This document shows, piece by piece, positions 1 to 5,991 of a stretch of DNA of 9,217 nucleotides. The DNA comes from an uncultured Pseudomonadota bacterium (GTDB lineage Bacteria > Pseudomonadota > Gammaproteobacteria > Burkholderiales > SG8-39). Position 1 is the first letter of the stretch. Each line of letters starts with the position of its first letter. The stretch is from the NCBI GenBank assembly GCA_903864555.1, contig CAIPGJ010000767.1:1-9217 (forward strand), in the 5' to 3' direction. The notes beneath the pieces were generated by a model that searched no databases, was not told the DNA's origin, and was given only the letters and a program-made list of their open reading frames with translations. The position numbers and the translations under genes are program-made.

Positions 1-194
1 ACACGATACAAGGTTACCCGGTCAATCGGGGGATCGCCCAGCAGGGCTTCGATGTCGTGATGGGACAGCAAGCGTCCCGCCGCGCTCAGCCCGGCCAGCA
101 CCCGCACCCTGGCCGGGGTTACGCGCAGACCCGCCTGCCGCACCCGCTCGTGTGCCGATTCCGGCAGCATTCCGTCTGTTGGTTCAGTGTGCAT
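1..194 (-). CDS. Fur-family transcriptional regulator, probably Zur (N-terminal part)
   Basis: The first ~64 residues of a Fur-superfamily metalloregulator are present; the rest lies beyond the left edge. The visible part is the winged-helix DNA-binding domain: a GLRVTPARVRVL helix, then LLSHHDIEALL, then DRVTLYR, which matches the family's T-V-Y-R recognition-helix motif. The metal-binding C-terminal half is not visible, so Fur, Zur and PerR cannot be told apart from the protein alone. The zinc assignment is inferred from the adjacent ZIP transporter gene. Two in-frame ATGs are possible: position 194, whose ORF overlaps the ZIP stop by 11 bases, and position 170, which follows that stop by 13 bases. 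Neither has a clear Shine-Dalgarno sequence. Either arrangement implies co-transcription, and probably translational coupling, with the transporter. Confidence 0.85.
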   Translation of the reverse strand, partial: MHTEPTDGMLPESAHERVRQAGLRVTPARVRVLAGLSAAGRLLSHHDIEALLGDPPIDRVTLYR

Positions 195-936
195 GATGCG
201 TCTGGTGCATGATGGCAATCAGCGCGATGCCGGCTCCAATCAAGGCGATCTGCGAAAAGGCGGCCTTGGCGTCCCAGCGCCGCTGCAGTCCGGGTATCAG
301 ATCGGTCATGGCCACATAGATGAAACTGGCTGCCGCAAGGGCCAGAACATGGGGAATGGCCGCTTCGGCAAGGTCCAGCAGCAGGTAGCCGGCGATGCCC
401 CCCACCACCGAGGCCAGGCTGGACACGAGATTCCAGAACAAGGCCCGGCGGCGCCCGTAACCGCTGTTCAACAGCACCATGAAATCGCCGATTTCCTGGG
501 GAATCTCGTGGATGATGACCGCAGTGGTGGTGGCAATGCCCAGTTGTACATCCACCATGAAGGCTGCCGCGATCAGGATGCCATCGACGAAGTTGTGAAA
601 ACCGTCGCCGATCAGGATCATCATCCCCGAGGCAGAATGTCCTTCCCCGTGTCCATGGCCGTGGCCGTGATGGTCATGCCCGCCCGCCTCGTCACCATGG
701 CTGTGACGCCACAGGGCGGCCTTCTGCAGGATGAAGAAAAGCAGCAACCCGGCCAGCAGCGTCGCCAGCAGCGACTCCGGGTCATCGGCCCGGTGCAGCG
801 CCTCCGGCAACACATCCAGGAATGCCACCGCCAGCAGCGCGCCCACGGCAAAACTCACCATGTGGTTCACCCAGCGGGTCAGCAGGGTCAATGCCACCAC
901 CCCGGCGATGGCGAGCGACAGCACGCCGCCCGTCAA
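184..936 (-). CDS. ZIP-family zinc/divalent metal transporter
   Basis: This inner-membrane protein probably imports Zn2+ or related divalent cations into the cytoplasm. It has the ZIP layout: about three N-terminal hydrophobic segments (residues ~1-75), a cytoplasmic histidine-rich loop (~78-100, many HGHG units), then the helices carrying the metal-site motifs HNFVDG (~114-119) and HEIPQEIGD (~143-151), and further membrane segments. The C-terminus is also histidine-rich (HQTHHAH). The start given is TTG at 936, the first ordinary start codon in frame. The frame stays open upstream to a stop at 1006-1008 and encodes VLVYIVIATL directly before the TTG, which looks like the usual start of ZIP family members. 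The true start may therefore be a rare ATC at 975 or 972. The gene directly precedes a Fur/Zur-type regulator, probably in one operon. Confidence 0.9.
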   Translation of the reverse strand: MTGGVLSLAIAGVVALTLLTRWVNHMVSFAVGALLAVAFLDVLPEALHRADDPESLLATLLAGLLLFFILQKAALWRHSHGDEAGGHDHHGHGHGHGEGHSASGMMILIGDGFHNFVDGILIAAAFMVDVQLGIATTTAVIIHEIPQEIGDFMVLLNSGYGRRRALFWNLVSSLASVVGGIAGYLLLDLAEAAIPHVLALAAASFIYVAMTDLIPGLQRRWDAKAAFSQIALIGAGIALIAIMHQTHHAH

Positions 937-1004
937 GGTGGCAATGACGATGTAAACCAGTACGGGATCGATGATGCGGCTCCGCCGTTGGCGAAAAGGG
1001 GCGA

Positions 1005-1034
1005 ATTAAAGCATGCGAAACGCCCTTGATGCAA
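1005..1034 (-). promoter_or_regulatory. Candidate promoter for the ZIP/Zur operon
   Basis: Read on the minus strand, TTGCAT (1034-1029) is a weak -35 element. After an 18-base spacer, TTTAAT (1010-1005) matches the -10 consensus at five of six positions. Transcription would begin near position 998, just upstream of the region encoding the conserved ZIP N-terminus. The -35 element lies inside a perfect palindrome, which suggests control by repression. Predicted by eye only. Confidence 0.45.
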
Positions 1035-1044
1035 CTAGGTTGCA
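1030..1044. promoter_or_regulatory. Palindromic operator candidate (possible Zur box)
   Basis: TGCAAC-TAG-GTTGCA is a perfect inverted repeat with 6-base arms and a 3-base centre. It lies upstream of the ZIP gene and overlaps the -35 of the candidate promoter. Fur-family dimers bind short palindromes of this kind. The regulator encoded downstream of the transporter is the natural candidate to bind here, but that link is inferred from position. Confidence 0.45.
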
Positions 1045-1099
1045 AGTCATGCCGCTGAAAAAAGCCGGTTTGATGACATCGCGCCCGCAGCCAGTCGCC

Positions 1100-2281
1100 T
1101 CACACACGAAGCAGTTGCAGACCTTTCAGGTATTCACCTTCGGGAAACTCCATCAGCACCGGATGATCTGCAGAAGCGCAATAGCGCGCCTCCAGCACGC
1201 AGGACGCCACCGCATCTGAGGCAGCCCCGGCAACGATCTTCTGGAACAGGTCGGCATTGACGCCGCTGGAGCAGGAAAAGGTGGCCAGCCGGCCACCGGG
1301 CCGCAGCAACTTGAGGGCGTTGAGGTTGATGTCCTTGTAGCCACGCGCGGCGCGCTCGGCATCGCGGGAGGTCGGCGCAAATTTGGGCGGATCGAGGATG
1401 ATCAGGTCAAAGCTGCGGCCTTCGCCGCGCAGTTGGCGCAGATGTTTGAACACGTCGGCCTCGGCCCACTCCGCGCGCGCCGCGTCCAGGCCATTCAGGG
1501 CCACGTTGGCACGTGCGGTTTCCAGTGCTGCTCCGGAACTGTCCACCGACAGCACGCGCTTGGCGCCGCCGGCCAGTGCCGAGAGCGTGAATCCGCCGGT
1601 GTAGCAAAAGCAATTGAGCACTTCGCGATCACGGGCGAGTTCCCCGACCGTGCGGCGGTTGTCCCGCTGGTCGATGAAGAAACCGGTTTTCTGCCCGGCG
1701 ACGATGTCCACCTGATAGCGCAGGCCATGCTCATCGATCACCAGTGGCAGGTCCACAGCCGCGCCGGCAATCCAGCCGCTGCGTGGCGCCATCCCCTCGA
1801 GGCCGCGGGCATCGGCATCGGAGCGCTCGTAGATACGGTTGCAACCGCTGGCTGCCCGCAGGGCATCGACGAGGACATCCCGCCAGTGCTCCGCCCCCGC
1901 CGAGGTGATCTGCACCACCAGCACCTCGCCATAGCAGTCGGCGATCAGGCCGGGCAGTCCGTCCGCCTCGGCATGCACCAGCCGGCATGCGCCGCCCGGG
2001 CTGCGACTGCGGCGGGCGACGGCAGCCGCTACCCGGTTGCGCATCAGCGACTCGTCCGGCATGGCGCGCTCATCGAAACTCCAGACCTTGGCGCGGATGG
2101 GCGAAGCCGGACTGTAAGCCGCCCAGGCCAGGAAACGGCCGTCGGTCGCGCGGATGGCAATGGTGTCGCCAGCCGAGGCGCTGCCCCTGACCTTATCCAC
2201 GCCTCCCGAGAACACCCAGGGATGCAGGCGCAACAGCGATTTCTCGCGGCCGGGCTTGAGATTCATGACAGCGTGGCTCAT
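1100..2281 (-). CDS. rlmI: 23S rRNA (cytosine-C5)-methyltransferase RlmI
   Basis: SAM-dependent methyltransferase of the RlmI family, which in E. coli makes m5C1962 in 23S rRNA. The length of 393 residues is close to the E. coli enzyme. An N-terminal PUA-like RNA-binding region (~1-75, with GREKSLLRLHPWVFSG) is followed by the family segment QKTGFFIDQRDNR (~197-209). The Rossmann methyltransferase fold carries NCFCYTGGF (~223-231) and SVDSSG for SAM binding. DPPKF (~297-301) and the catalytic cysteine in FSCSSG (Cys337) are both intact. The ATG at 2281 overlaps the upstream chromate transporter stop as ATGA, so the gene is likely coupled to it. A second in-frame ATG lies five codons further in. 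It appears to be the last gene of the long minus-strand operon. No convincing intrinsic terminator is seen behind it; only a T run at about 1066-1061 (minus strand) without a good stem. Confidence 0.92.
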   Translation of the reverse strand: MSHAVMNLKPGREKSLLRLHPWVFSGGVDKVRGSASAGDTIAIRATDGRFLAWAAYSPASPIRAKVWSFDERAMPDESLMRNRVAAAVARRSRSPGGACRLVHAEADGLPGLIADCYGEVLVVQITSAGAEHWRDVLVDALRAASGCNRIYERSDADARGLEGMAPRSGWIAGAAVDLPLVIDEHGLRYQVDIVAGQKTGFFIDQRDNRRTVGELARDREVLNCFCYTGGFTLSALAGGAKRVLSVDSSGAALETARANVALNGLDAARAEWAEADVFKHLRQLRGEGRSFDLIILDPPKFAPTSRDAERAARGYKDINLNALKLLRPGGRLATFSCSSGVNADLFQKIVAGAASDAVASCVLEARYCASADHPVLMEFPEGEYLKGLQLLRV

Positions 2282-2811
2282 AGCAGTCCCATCAGTCCGG
2301 CCAGGGCACCTGCAGCCACCAGCCAGAGTGGATTGATCTTCGTGGTCAGCATCAGGATGCAGGCCACGGCGGTGGCGACATAAGCGCCATAGGTATGCGC
2401 AGCGCCGCGTCCCACCAGCCAGGCCGCGGCAAACATCAGTCCCACCGTGACCGGCACCAGGCCGGCCTGTATGCGTTCACGCCAGGGGGAATCGCGAAAG
2501 CGCGTCCACAGATGGTTGGTGACGTAGGTCAGGAGGCAGGAGGGTCCGAGGAAACCCAGCACCGCCACCAGCGCCCCCACCGGGCCAGCCACGTGCCAGC
2601 CGATGATGGCGGAGAACATGGTGGTGGTTGGACCGGGCGCCGCCTGGCTCAGGGCAAACAGTTCGGCGAATTGCGCGTCACTCATCCAGGCATGCCGCTC
2701 GACGGCGTTCCTGTGCATTTCCGGCAGCGTGGTCACCCCGGCCCCCACCGCGAGCAGCGAGATGCCGAGATAGTCCGCAGCGATCTGCCAGAGCAAGGAC
2801 CAGTCCGTCAT
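2278..2811 (-). CDS. chrA: Chromate transporter, second (C-terminal-type) subunit
   Basis: A 177-residue short-chain CHR-family membrane protein. CHR transporters export chromate, or in some cases act on sulfate-like anions. Conserved family features are GAGVTTLPEMHRNAVERHAW (~23-42), the FALSQAAPGP block (~52-61), and the hydrophobic repeat GWHVAGPVGALVAVLGFLGP (~71-90). Several more membrane segments run to the C-terminus. The ATG at 2811 is chosen over a longer upstream ORF because it overlaps the stop of the partner half as ATGA and has an AGGAG Shine-Dalgarno at 2824-2820, 8 bases upstream. Its partner is encoded directly upstream and the two probably form a heterodimer. The substrate cannot be told from sequence. 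Confidence 0.88.
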   Translation of the reverse strand: MTDWSLLWQIAADYLGISLLAVGAGVTTLPEMHRNAVERHAWMSDAQFAELFALSQAAPGPTTTMFSAIIGWHVAGPVGALVAVLGFLGPSCLLTYVTNHLWTRFRDSPWRERIQAGLVPVTVGLMFAAAWLVGRGAAHTYGAYVATAVACILMLTTKINPLWLVAAGALAGLMGLL

Positions 2812-3383
2812 GCCGCCTTCTCCTGCCGGCCCTGACGGCTGCGGAACCAGGCAGCCAGCACGCTGAGTGGCAGCAGGACCGCGAGGATCATGCCGAGCGA
2901 CAACTTGAACACCACCACGGCGCAGAACGACAGCACCGGGAAGATCGCCATCCATGAACGCAGGCGAGGCCCCATGGCCATCTTCACTGCCGTGGAAAGG
3001 ATGAGACCCGCGGCCACCGGGGACACCCCGCGCAGCAGGGCGTGCACTTCAGGGCGGTTGCCGTACAGCGAATGCAGCAGTCCAAGCAGCATCACGATGA
3101 GTATGGGTGCGCCAATGATGCCCAGCACCGCGGTCGCGGCACCGGCGGCACCACGGAAGCGCGCGCCCACACAGAGCGCCCAGTTCACCACATTGGGGCC
3201 GGGCAATGCCTGGCACACCGACCAGATGTCGTCGAACTCCGCAGCGCTCAGCCAGCGCCACTCTTCCACCATCATGCGGCGGGCATGCACCACGGTACTG
3301 CCAAATCCCGAGATGCCGATCTTGAGAAAGGCCCAGAACACCTCGGCAAGGCTGTCCGGCGGCGCCGTCCCGGTGTCGTTCAT
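2808..3383 (-). CDS. chrA: Chromate transporter, first (N-terminal-type) subunit
   Basis: A 191-residue short-chain CHR-family protein and the partner of the following gene. It shows the N-terminal CHR motif: FLKIGISGFGSTVVHARRMM (~19-38), EEWRWLSAAEFDD (~40-52), VCQALPGPNVVN (~56-67), then RFRGAAGAATAVLGIIGAP (~75-93). At least four hydrophobic segments follow, and the tail is basic (RSRQGRQEK). The start at 3383 is chosen because it is the ATG of an ATGA overlap with the stop of the preceding short ORF and because the CHR-like sequence begins just after it. The bases carrying this start and its weak purine-rich RBS (GAAGAAGAA) belong to a duplicated copy of the xerC 3' end. This suggests xerC and chrA once overlapped directly and were later separated by the cassette. 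Confidence 0.88.
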   Translation of the reverse strand: MNDTGTAPPDSLAEVFWAFLKIGISGFGSTVVHARRMMVEEWRWLSAAEFDDIWSVCQALPGPNVVNWALCVGARFRGAAGAATAVLGIIGAPILIVMLLGLLHSLYGNRPEVHALLRGVSPVAAGLILSTAVKMAMGPRLRSWMAIFPVLSFCAVVVFKLSLGMILAVLLPLSVLAAWFRSRQGRQEKAA

Positions 3384-3430
3384 TTCTTCTTCGCCCGCGG
3401 ATGTGCTGCGTCGTACACCTTGGCGAGGTG
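3380..3430 (-). repeat. Direct repeat, distal copy of the xerC 3' end (51 bp)
   Basis: Identical over 51 bases to 3535-3585, the genuine 3' end of xerC. On the minus strand it encodes HLAKVYDAAHPRAKKK plus the stop, and its last bases also supply the chrA ATG. The two copies start 155 bases apart. Confidence 0.97.
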
Positions 3431-3538
3431 TTGACAATGTCCGGCCTCACCGGACATTGCGGCGAAGGCTGACTTGCGCTTGTCGCAAGTCAAGCCCGGC
3501 TCCCAGGCCGGGCGGCCGAAGTCAAAATCCCCACTCAT
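3380..3538 (-). CDS. Small ORF spanning the repeat-flanked hairpin cassette (52 residues)
   Basis: This ORF starts at the ATG (3538) that overlaps the xerC stop codon as ATGA and ends at 3380, where its stop overlaps the chrA start in the same way. Residues 1-35 come from the cassette, whose three palindromes encode parts such as GRPAWEPG, LTCDKRKS and MSGEAGHC. Residues 36-52 (QHLAKVYDAAHPRAKKK) repeat the XerC C-terminus exactly. The glutamine just before the exact DNA repeat is CAA here and CAG in xerC. I recognise no function. It could be a translated spacer that keeps ribosomes moving from xerC to chrA, or a chance reading frame through a palindromic insertion. The intact frame and both ATGA overlaps favour translation, not necessarily a functional protein. 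Confidence 0.35.
   Translation of the reverse strand: MSGDFDFGRPAWEPGLTCDKRKSAFAAMSGEAGHCQHLAKVYDAAHPRAKKK
3435..3459. repeat. Hairpin 1 of the xerC/chrA cassette
   Basis: Perfect inverted repeat CAATGTCCGG / CCGGACATTG with 10-base arms and a 5-base loop (3445-3449). It is the longest of three consecutive palindromes between the 51-base repeats. No T-tract follows on either strand, so it is not a typical intrinsic terminator. Confidence 0.85.
3470..3492. repeat. Hairpin 2 of the xerC/chrA cassette
   Basis: Perfect inverted repeat TGACTTGCG / CGCAAGTCA with 9-base arms and a 5-base loop (3479-3483), 10 bases from hairpin 1 and 1 base from hairpin 3. Confidence 0.85.
3494..3513. repeat. Hairpin 3 of the xerC/chrA cassette
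   Basis: Perfect inverted repeat GCCCGGC / GCCGGGC with 7-base arms and a 6-base loop (3501-3506). In the minus-strand transcript it is the first stem met after the xerC stop codon. Confidence 0.75.
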
Positions 3539-3585
3539 TTCTTCTTCGCCCGCGGATGTGCTGCGTCGTACACCTTGGCGAGGTG
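3535..3585 (-). repeat. Direct repeat, native copy within xerC (51 bp)
   Basis: The real 3' end of xerC, exactly matched by 3380-3430. Identity ends at both sides: position 3534 differs from 3379, and 3586 differs from 3431 by a synonymous third-base change in the flanking glutamine codon. Confidence 0.97.
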
Positions 3586-4434
3586 CTGGAAGTCCAAATG
3601 CGTATAAACCTGCGTCGCCGCGATGCTGGCATGGCCCAGCAGTTCCTGGACCGCGCGCAGGTCCTGCGAGGACTGCAGCACATGGCTGGCAAAGGAGTGG
3701 CGCAGCATGTGCGGATGCACCGCCAGCCCGAGTTGGCGGGCCCAGGCGGCCAGACGCTGTTGCACCACGGTGGGCGCAATGCGCCGGCCGCGCGCCCCGA
3801 CAAACAGGGCCGGCTCGTCAGGCCGGGCCAGTTCCGCCCTGATCGCCAGCCAGGCACGGATGGCTTCGACCGCCTTGCCACCCACCGGGACATTGCGTGT
3901 CTTGCTGCCCTTGCCCAGCACATTCACGGCGCCATCCTGGCAAAGGGCCCTCCCGTCATTGACATCCAGGCCGATGAGTTCGGCCAGCCGCAGCCCCGAG
4001 GAATAGAACAGTTCAAACATGGCCCGGTCGCGCAGGCCTGCGCTGCCCTCGACCGGCGCATCCAGCAGGCGTGCAGCCAGATCGGGCGACAAGGCCTTGG
4101 GCAGGGGTTTGGCGACCCGTGGGGAACGCACGCCTGCCACCGGGTTGAACTGCGGCCCGTGCAGACGATCCAGCCATCGGAAGAAACTGCGCCAGGCCGA
4201 CAGGCGGCGTGCGATCGAGCGTCCTGACAGACCCCGACCATGATAGCGGGCGACGGCACGCCGCACCTGGGCGTCCTGCATCGCCTGCAGAGGCTGGCCA
4301 TCGAGTTCCAGCAGCAGCAGTTCGAGTTCGCGGCCGTAGCTGTCCAGGGTATGCGGGGACAGGCGCCGCTCTTCGCGCAGATGGCGCAGGTAGTCCCCGA
4401 TGAGTGCGCGGCCGGGTTCCTGCTCCCCGGCCAC
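3535..4434 (-). CDS. xerC: Tyrosine recombinase XerC
   Basis: Site-specific recombinase that acts with XerD at dif to resolve chromosome dimers. The 299 residues match the family's usual length. An N-terminal SAM-like core-binding domain (~10-95) is followed by the catalytic domain (~110-290). All six catalytic residues are visible: Arg149 (SSGLRLAE), Lys175 (GKGSKTR), His242 and Arg245 (HMLRHSF), His268 (LGHAS) and the nucleophile Tyr277 (VYTHLD). The C-terminus has the common XerC ending HLAKVYDAAHPRAK. The start is GTG at 4434, two bases after the stop of the upstream DUF484 gene. No clear Shine-Dalgarno is seen, so re-initiation is likely. The dapF-DUF484-xerC order resembles the E. coli dapF-yigA-xerC cluster. 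The last 51 bases are duplicated downstream. Confidence 0.96.
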   Translation of the reverse strand: MAGEQEPGRALIGDYLRHLREERRLSPHTLDSYGRELELLLLELDGQPLQAMQDAQVRRAVARYHGRGLSGRSIARRLSAWRSFFRWLDRLHGPQFNPVAGVRSPRVAKPLPKALSPDLAARLLDAPVEGSAGLRDRAMFELFYSSGLRLAELIGLDVNDGRALCQDGAVNVLGKGSKTRNVPVGGKAVEAIRAWLAIRAELARPDEPALFVGARGRRIAPTVVQQRLAAWARQLGLAVHPHMLRHSFASHVLQSSQDLRAVQELLGHASIAATQVYTHLDFQHLAKVYDAAHPRAKKK

Positions 4435-4436
4435 GT

Positions 4437-5099
4437 TCAGACGAACCGACGCAATGCCGCGGCCGTCAGCTCACCCAGCCGCTGCAGGTAGACCACGCCC
4501 ATTTCCGGGTAGAAGCGCATCACGTCCTCGCTGCCCAGGGCGAGCAAGCCGATGCAGGCGCCGCCCTCGTCACGGATGGGCATCAGGGCCGTCGAACGCA
4601 CGTGCGAGGCGGCTTCGCCAAACCAGGCTGCCAGTTCCGGATCGGCACTCGGCCCGCAATAGGGTCGGGTCAGCCCGCCGGCATGCGTCTTGGCGGCATC
4701 GCTCACCGGTTTGAATTCATCTCGGTTCTCGCCATCACCGGCGTAGGGACGGCCACCCCAGATACGCAGTGCCGTGTGCGGCACGCTCATGCCCTCGCGC
4801 AGGGCGAGGTGCAGCGGGGCCAGCAGTTCCGGCAGGCTGCCCGCAGGCAGGACCGTCAGCACCAGCGCATGCAGTTTGGACACGATGGCATCGTTCTCCT
4901 GGGCAAACTGCACCAGCTCCTGGAGCTTGGACTTGTAGGCCTTGTTCTCCTCGCGCAGTGCCTGGACCTGGCGCTCCGACAGCGCGATGGCCTGCCCGCC
5001 GTGGGGATTGGGCAAACGCAATTCGCCCAGCAGCTCCAGATGATTCTCGAAGAAGACGGGGTTCTGTTTCAGGAATTGCGCGACGTCATCGTCATTCAT
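4437..5099 (-). CDS. DUF484 family protein (YigA-like)
   Basis: A 220-residue protein of the DUF484 family, known mainly from its conserved place between dapF and xerC; its biochemical role is not established. The N-terminus ([22 protein letters not shown], residues ~3-24, a helical block typical of the family) is followed by a probable coiled coil (~40-75, [19 protein letters not shown]). The remainder resembles a GAF-like fold, including [22 protein letters not shown] (~169-190). The ATG at 5099 is chosen over an ATG seven codons upstream because the family sequence begins there. It overlaps the dapF stop by 8 bases, with GGAGA about 11 bases upstream. It has no signal peptide or membrane segment and should be cytoplasmic. 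Confidence 0.88.
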   Translation of the reverse strand: MNDDDVAQFLKQNPVFFENHLELLGELRLPNPHGGQAIALSERQVQALREENKAYKSKLQELVQFAQENDAIVSKLHALVLTVLPAGSLPELLAPLHLALREGMSVPHTALRIWGGRPYAGDGENRDEFKPVSDAAKTHAGGLTRPYCGPSADPELAAWFGEAASHVRSTALMPIRDEGGACIGLLALGSEDVMRFYPEMGVVYLQRLGELTAAALRRFV

Positions 5100-5991
5100 C
5101 GAGGTCAATCTCTCCATCAAAGACCGTGACGGCAGGTCCGGTCATGAGTACGGGTGCGAACATGGCGGGATTGCCATGACCGGAGTTTACATGGTCGGCA
5201 GGCGCTGCAGTCCCGCCACCGGCCCAGGCGATGAACAGATCACCGCCCTGGGTGGTGACGCGCACCGGCGAATCGAGCAGGCCGCGGGCAATGCCGGCCA
5301 CGACGGCCGCGCAGGCCCCGGTGCCGCAGGCCAGGGTCTCCCCGGCGCCACGCTCCCACACCCGCAGGCGGATGTGATGCCAGTCGACCACCTGCAGATA
5401 GCCCGCATTGACCCGCTGCGGAAAACGCCGGTGGTTTTCAATCAAGGGCCCCTGGGTGCGCACCGGCGCCGCCGCCACATCATCGACCACCTGAACCGCA
5501 TGCGGATTGCCCATGGACACCGCGGTGATGCTCAGCGTGCCGGCCTGCCCCGGCAGCTGCAACGGCTGTTCGATGGCCTGGCTGTCACTGTCGAAGGGGA
5601 TGCGCCCCGGCTCGAACACCGGTGGCCCCATGTCCACGGTGACCTGTCCGTCGGCCTCCAGGCGCGGGGTGATCAGGCCGGCCAGCGTCTCCACGCGGAT
5701 GGCCTGCTTGTGCGTCAAGCCCTGGTCATGGACAAAGCGCACAAAGCAGCGCGCACCATTGCCGCATTGCTCCACTTCGCCGCCGTCGGCATTGAAGATG
5801 CGGTAGCGGAAATCTGCGTCTGCCGCACTCGTCGGCCGCTCCACCAGCAGCAACTGGTCGCAGCCGATACCGAAGTGCCGATCGGCGATGCGCCGCACCT
5901 GCGCTGGCGAAAGCGCCACCTTCTGGCTGACCCCATCGAACACGACAAAGTCATTGCCCAGGCCGTGCATCTTGGAAAAGCGCAGTTTCAT
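5092..5991 (-). CDS. dapF: Diaminopimelate epimerase
   Basis: DapF converts LL-diaminopimelate to the meso form, used for lysine synthesis and peptidoglycan cross-linking. It is a cytoplasmic, cofactor-independent two-cysteine racemase. The N-terminus [17 protein letters not shown] is canonical. The catalytic cysteines lie in EQCGNGARC (Cys76) and ACGTGAC (Cys222). MGNPHAV (~160-166) and [15 protein letters not shown] (~181-195) are also typical. At 299 residues it is longer than the ~274 of E. coli. Much of the excess is a stretch of about 18 residues (~261-280, [20 protein letters not shown]) between AWAGGG and the conserved [13 protein letters not shown]. It follows the CoA-binding gene with a one-base stop/start overlap and overlaps the DUF484 gene by 8 bases. 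Confidence 0.96.
   Translation of the reverse strand: MKLRFSKMHGLGNDFVVFDGVSQKVALSPAQVRRIADRHFGIGCDQLLLVERPTSAADADFRYRIFNADGGEVEQCGNGARCFVRFVHDQGLTHKQAIRVETLAGLITPRLEADGQVTVDMGPPVFEPGRIPFDSDSQAIEQPLQLPGQAGTLSITAVSMGNPHAVQVVDDVAAAPVRTQGPLIENHRRFPQRVNAGYLQVVDWHHIRLRVWERGAGETLACGTGACAAVVAGIARGLLDSPVRVTTQGGDLFIAWAGGGTAAPADHVNSGHGNPAMFAPVLMTGPAVTVFDGEIDLDE
5137..5184. repeat. Inverted repeat in the dapF-specific insertion
   Basis: TCCGGTCATG (5137-5146) and CATGACCGGA (5175-5184) are perfect 10-base complements around a 28-base spacer. A smaller nested palindrome, CATGGC / GCCATG, lies at 5161-5178. One arm of the large repeat encodes the conserved MTG of DapF. The other lies inside the extra segment that most DapF proteins lack. 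Confidence 0.75.

Noticed and set aside
187..1029. Plus-strand ORF of 280 codons, rich in Gln and His
   Set aside because: Mirror of the ZIP gene; its Gln and His content comes from the complement of hydrophobic and histidine codons.
1045..1099. Intrinsic terminator behind rlmI
   Set aside because: There is a run of six T on the minus strand (1066-1061), but I could not form a convincing GC-rich stem directly in front of it.
1433..2383. Plus-strand ORF of 316 codons
   Set aside because: Antisense to rlmI, whose motifs are complete; no recognisable domain and no ribosome binding site tied to a sensible start.
3431..3534. dif site or XerCD recombination site in the cassette
   Set aside because: Tempting because the target is xerC, but no sequence resembling the ~28-base dif with its AT-rich XerD arm is present; the palindromes are GC-rich and of a different layout.
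2890..4227. Plus-strand ORF of 445 codons, the longest open frame in the window
   Set aside because: It lies antisense to chrA, the cassette and xerC, all with strong family motifs. Its translation is low-complexity, rich in Arg, Pro and Ala, as expected for the shadow of GC-rich genes.
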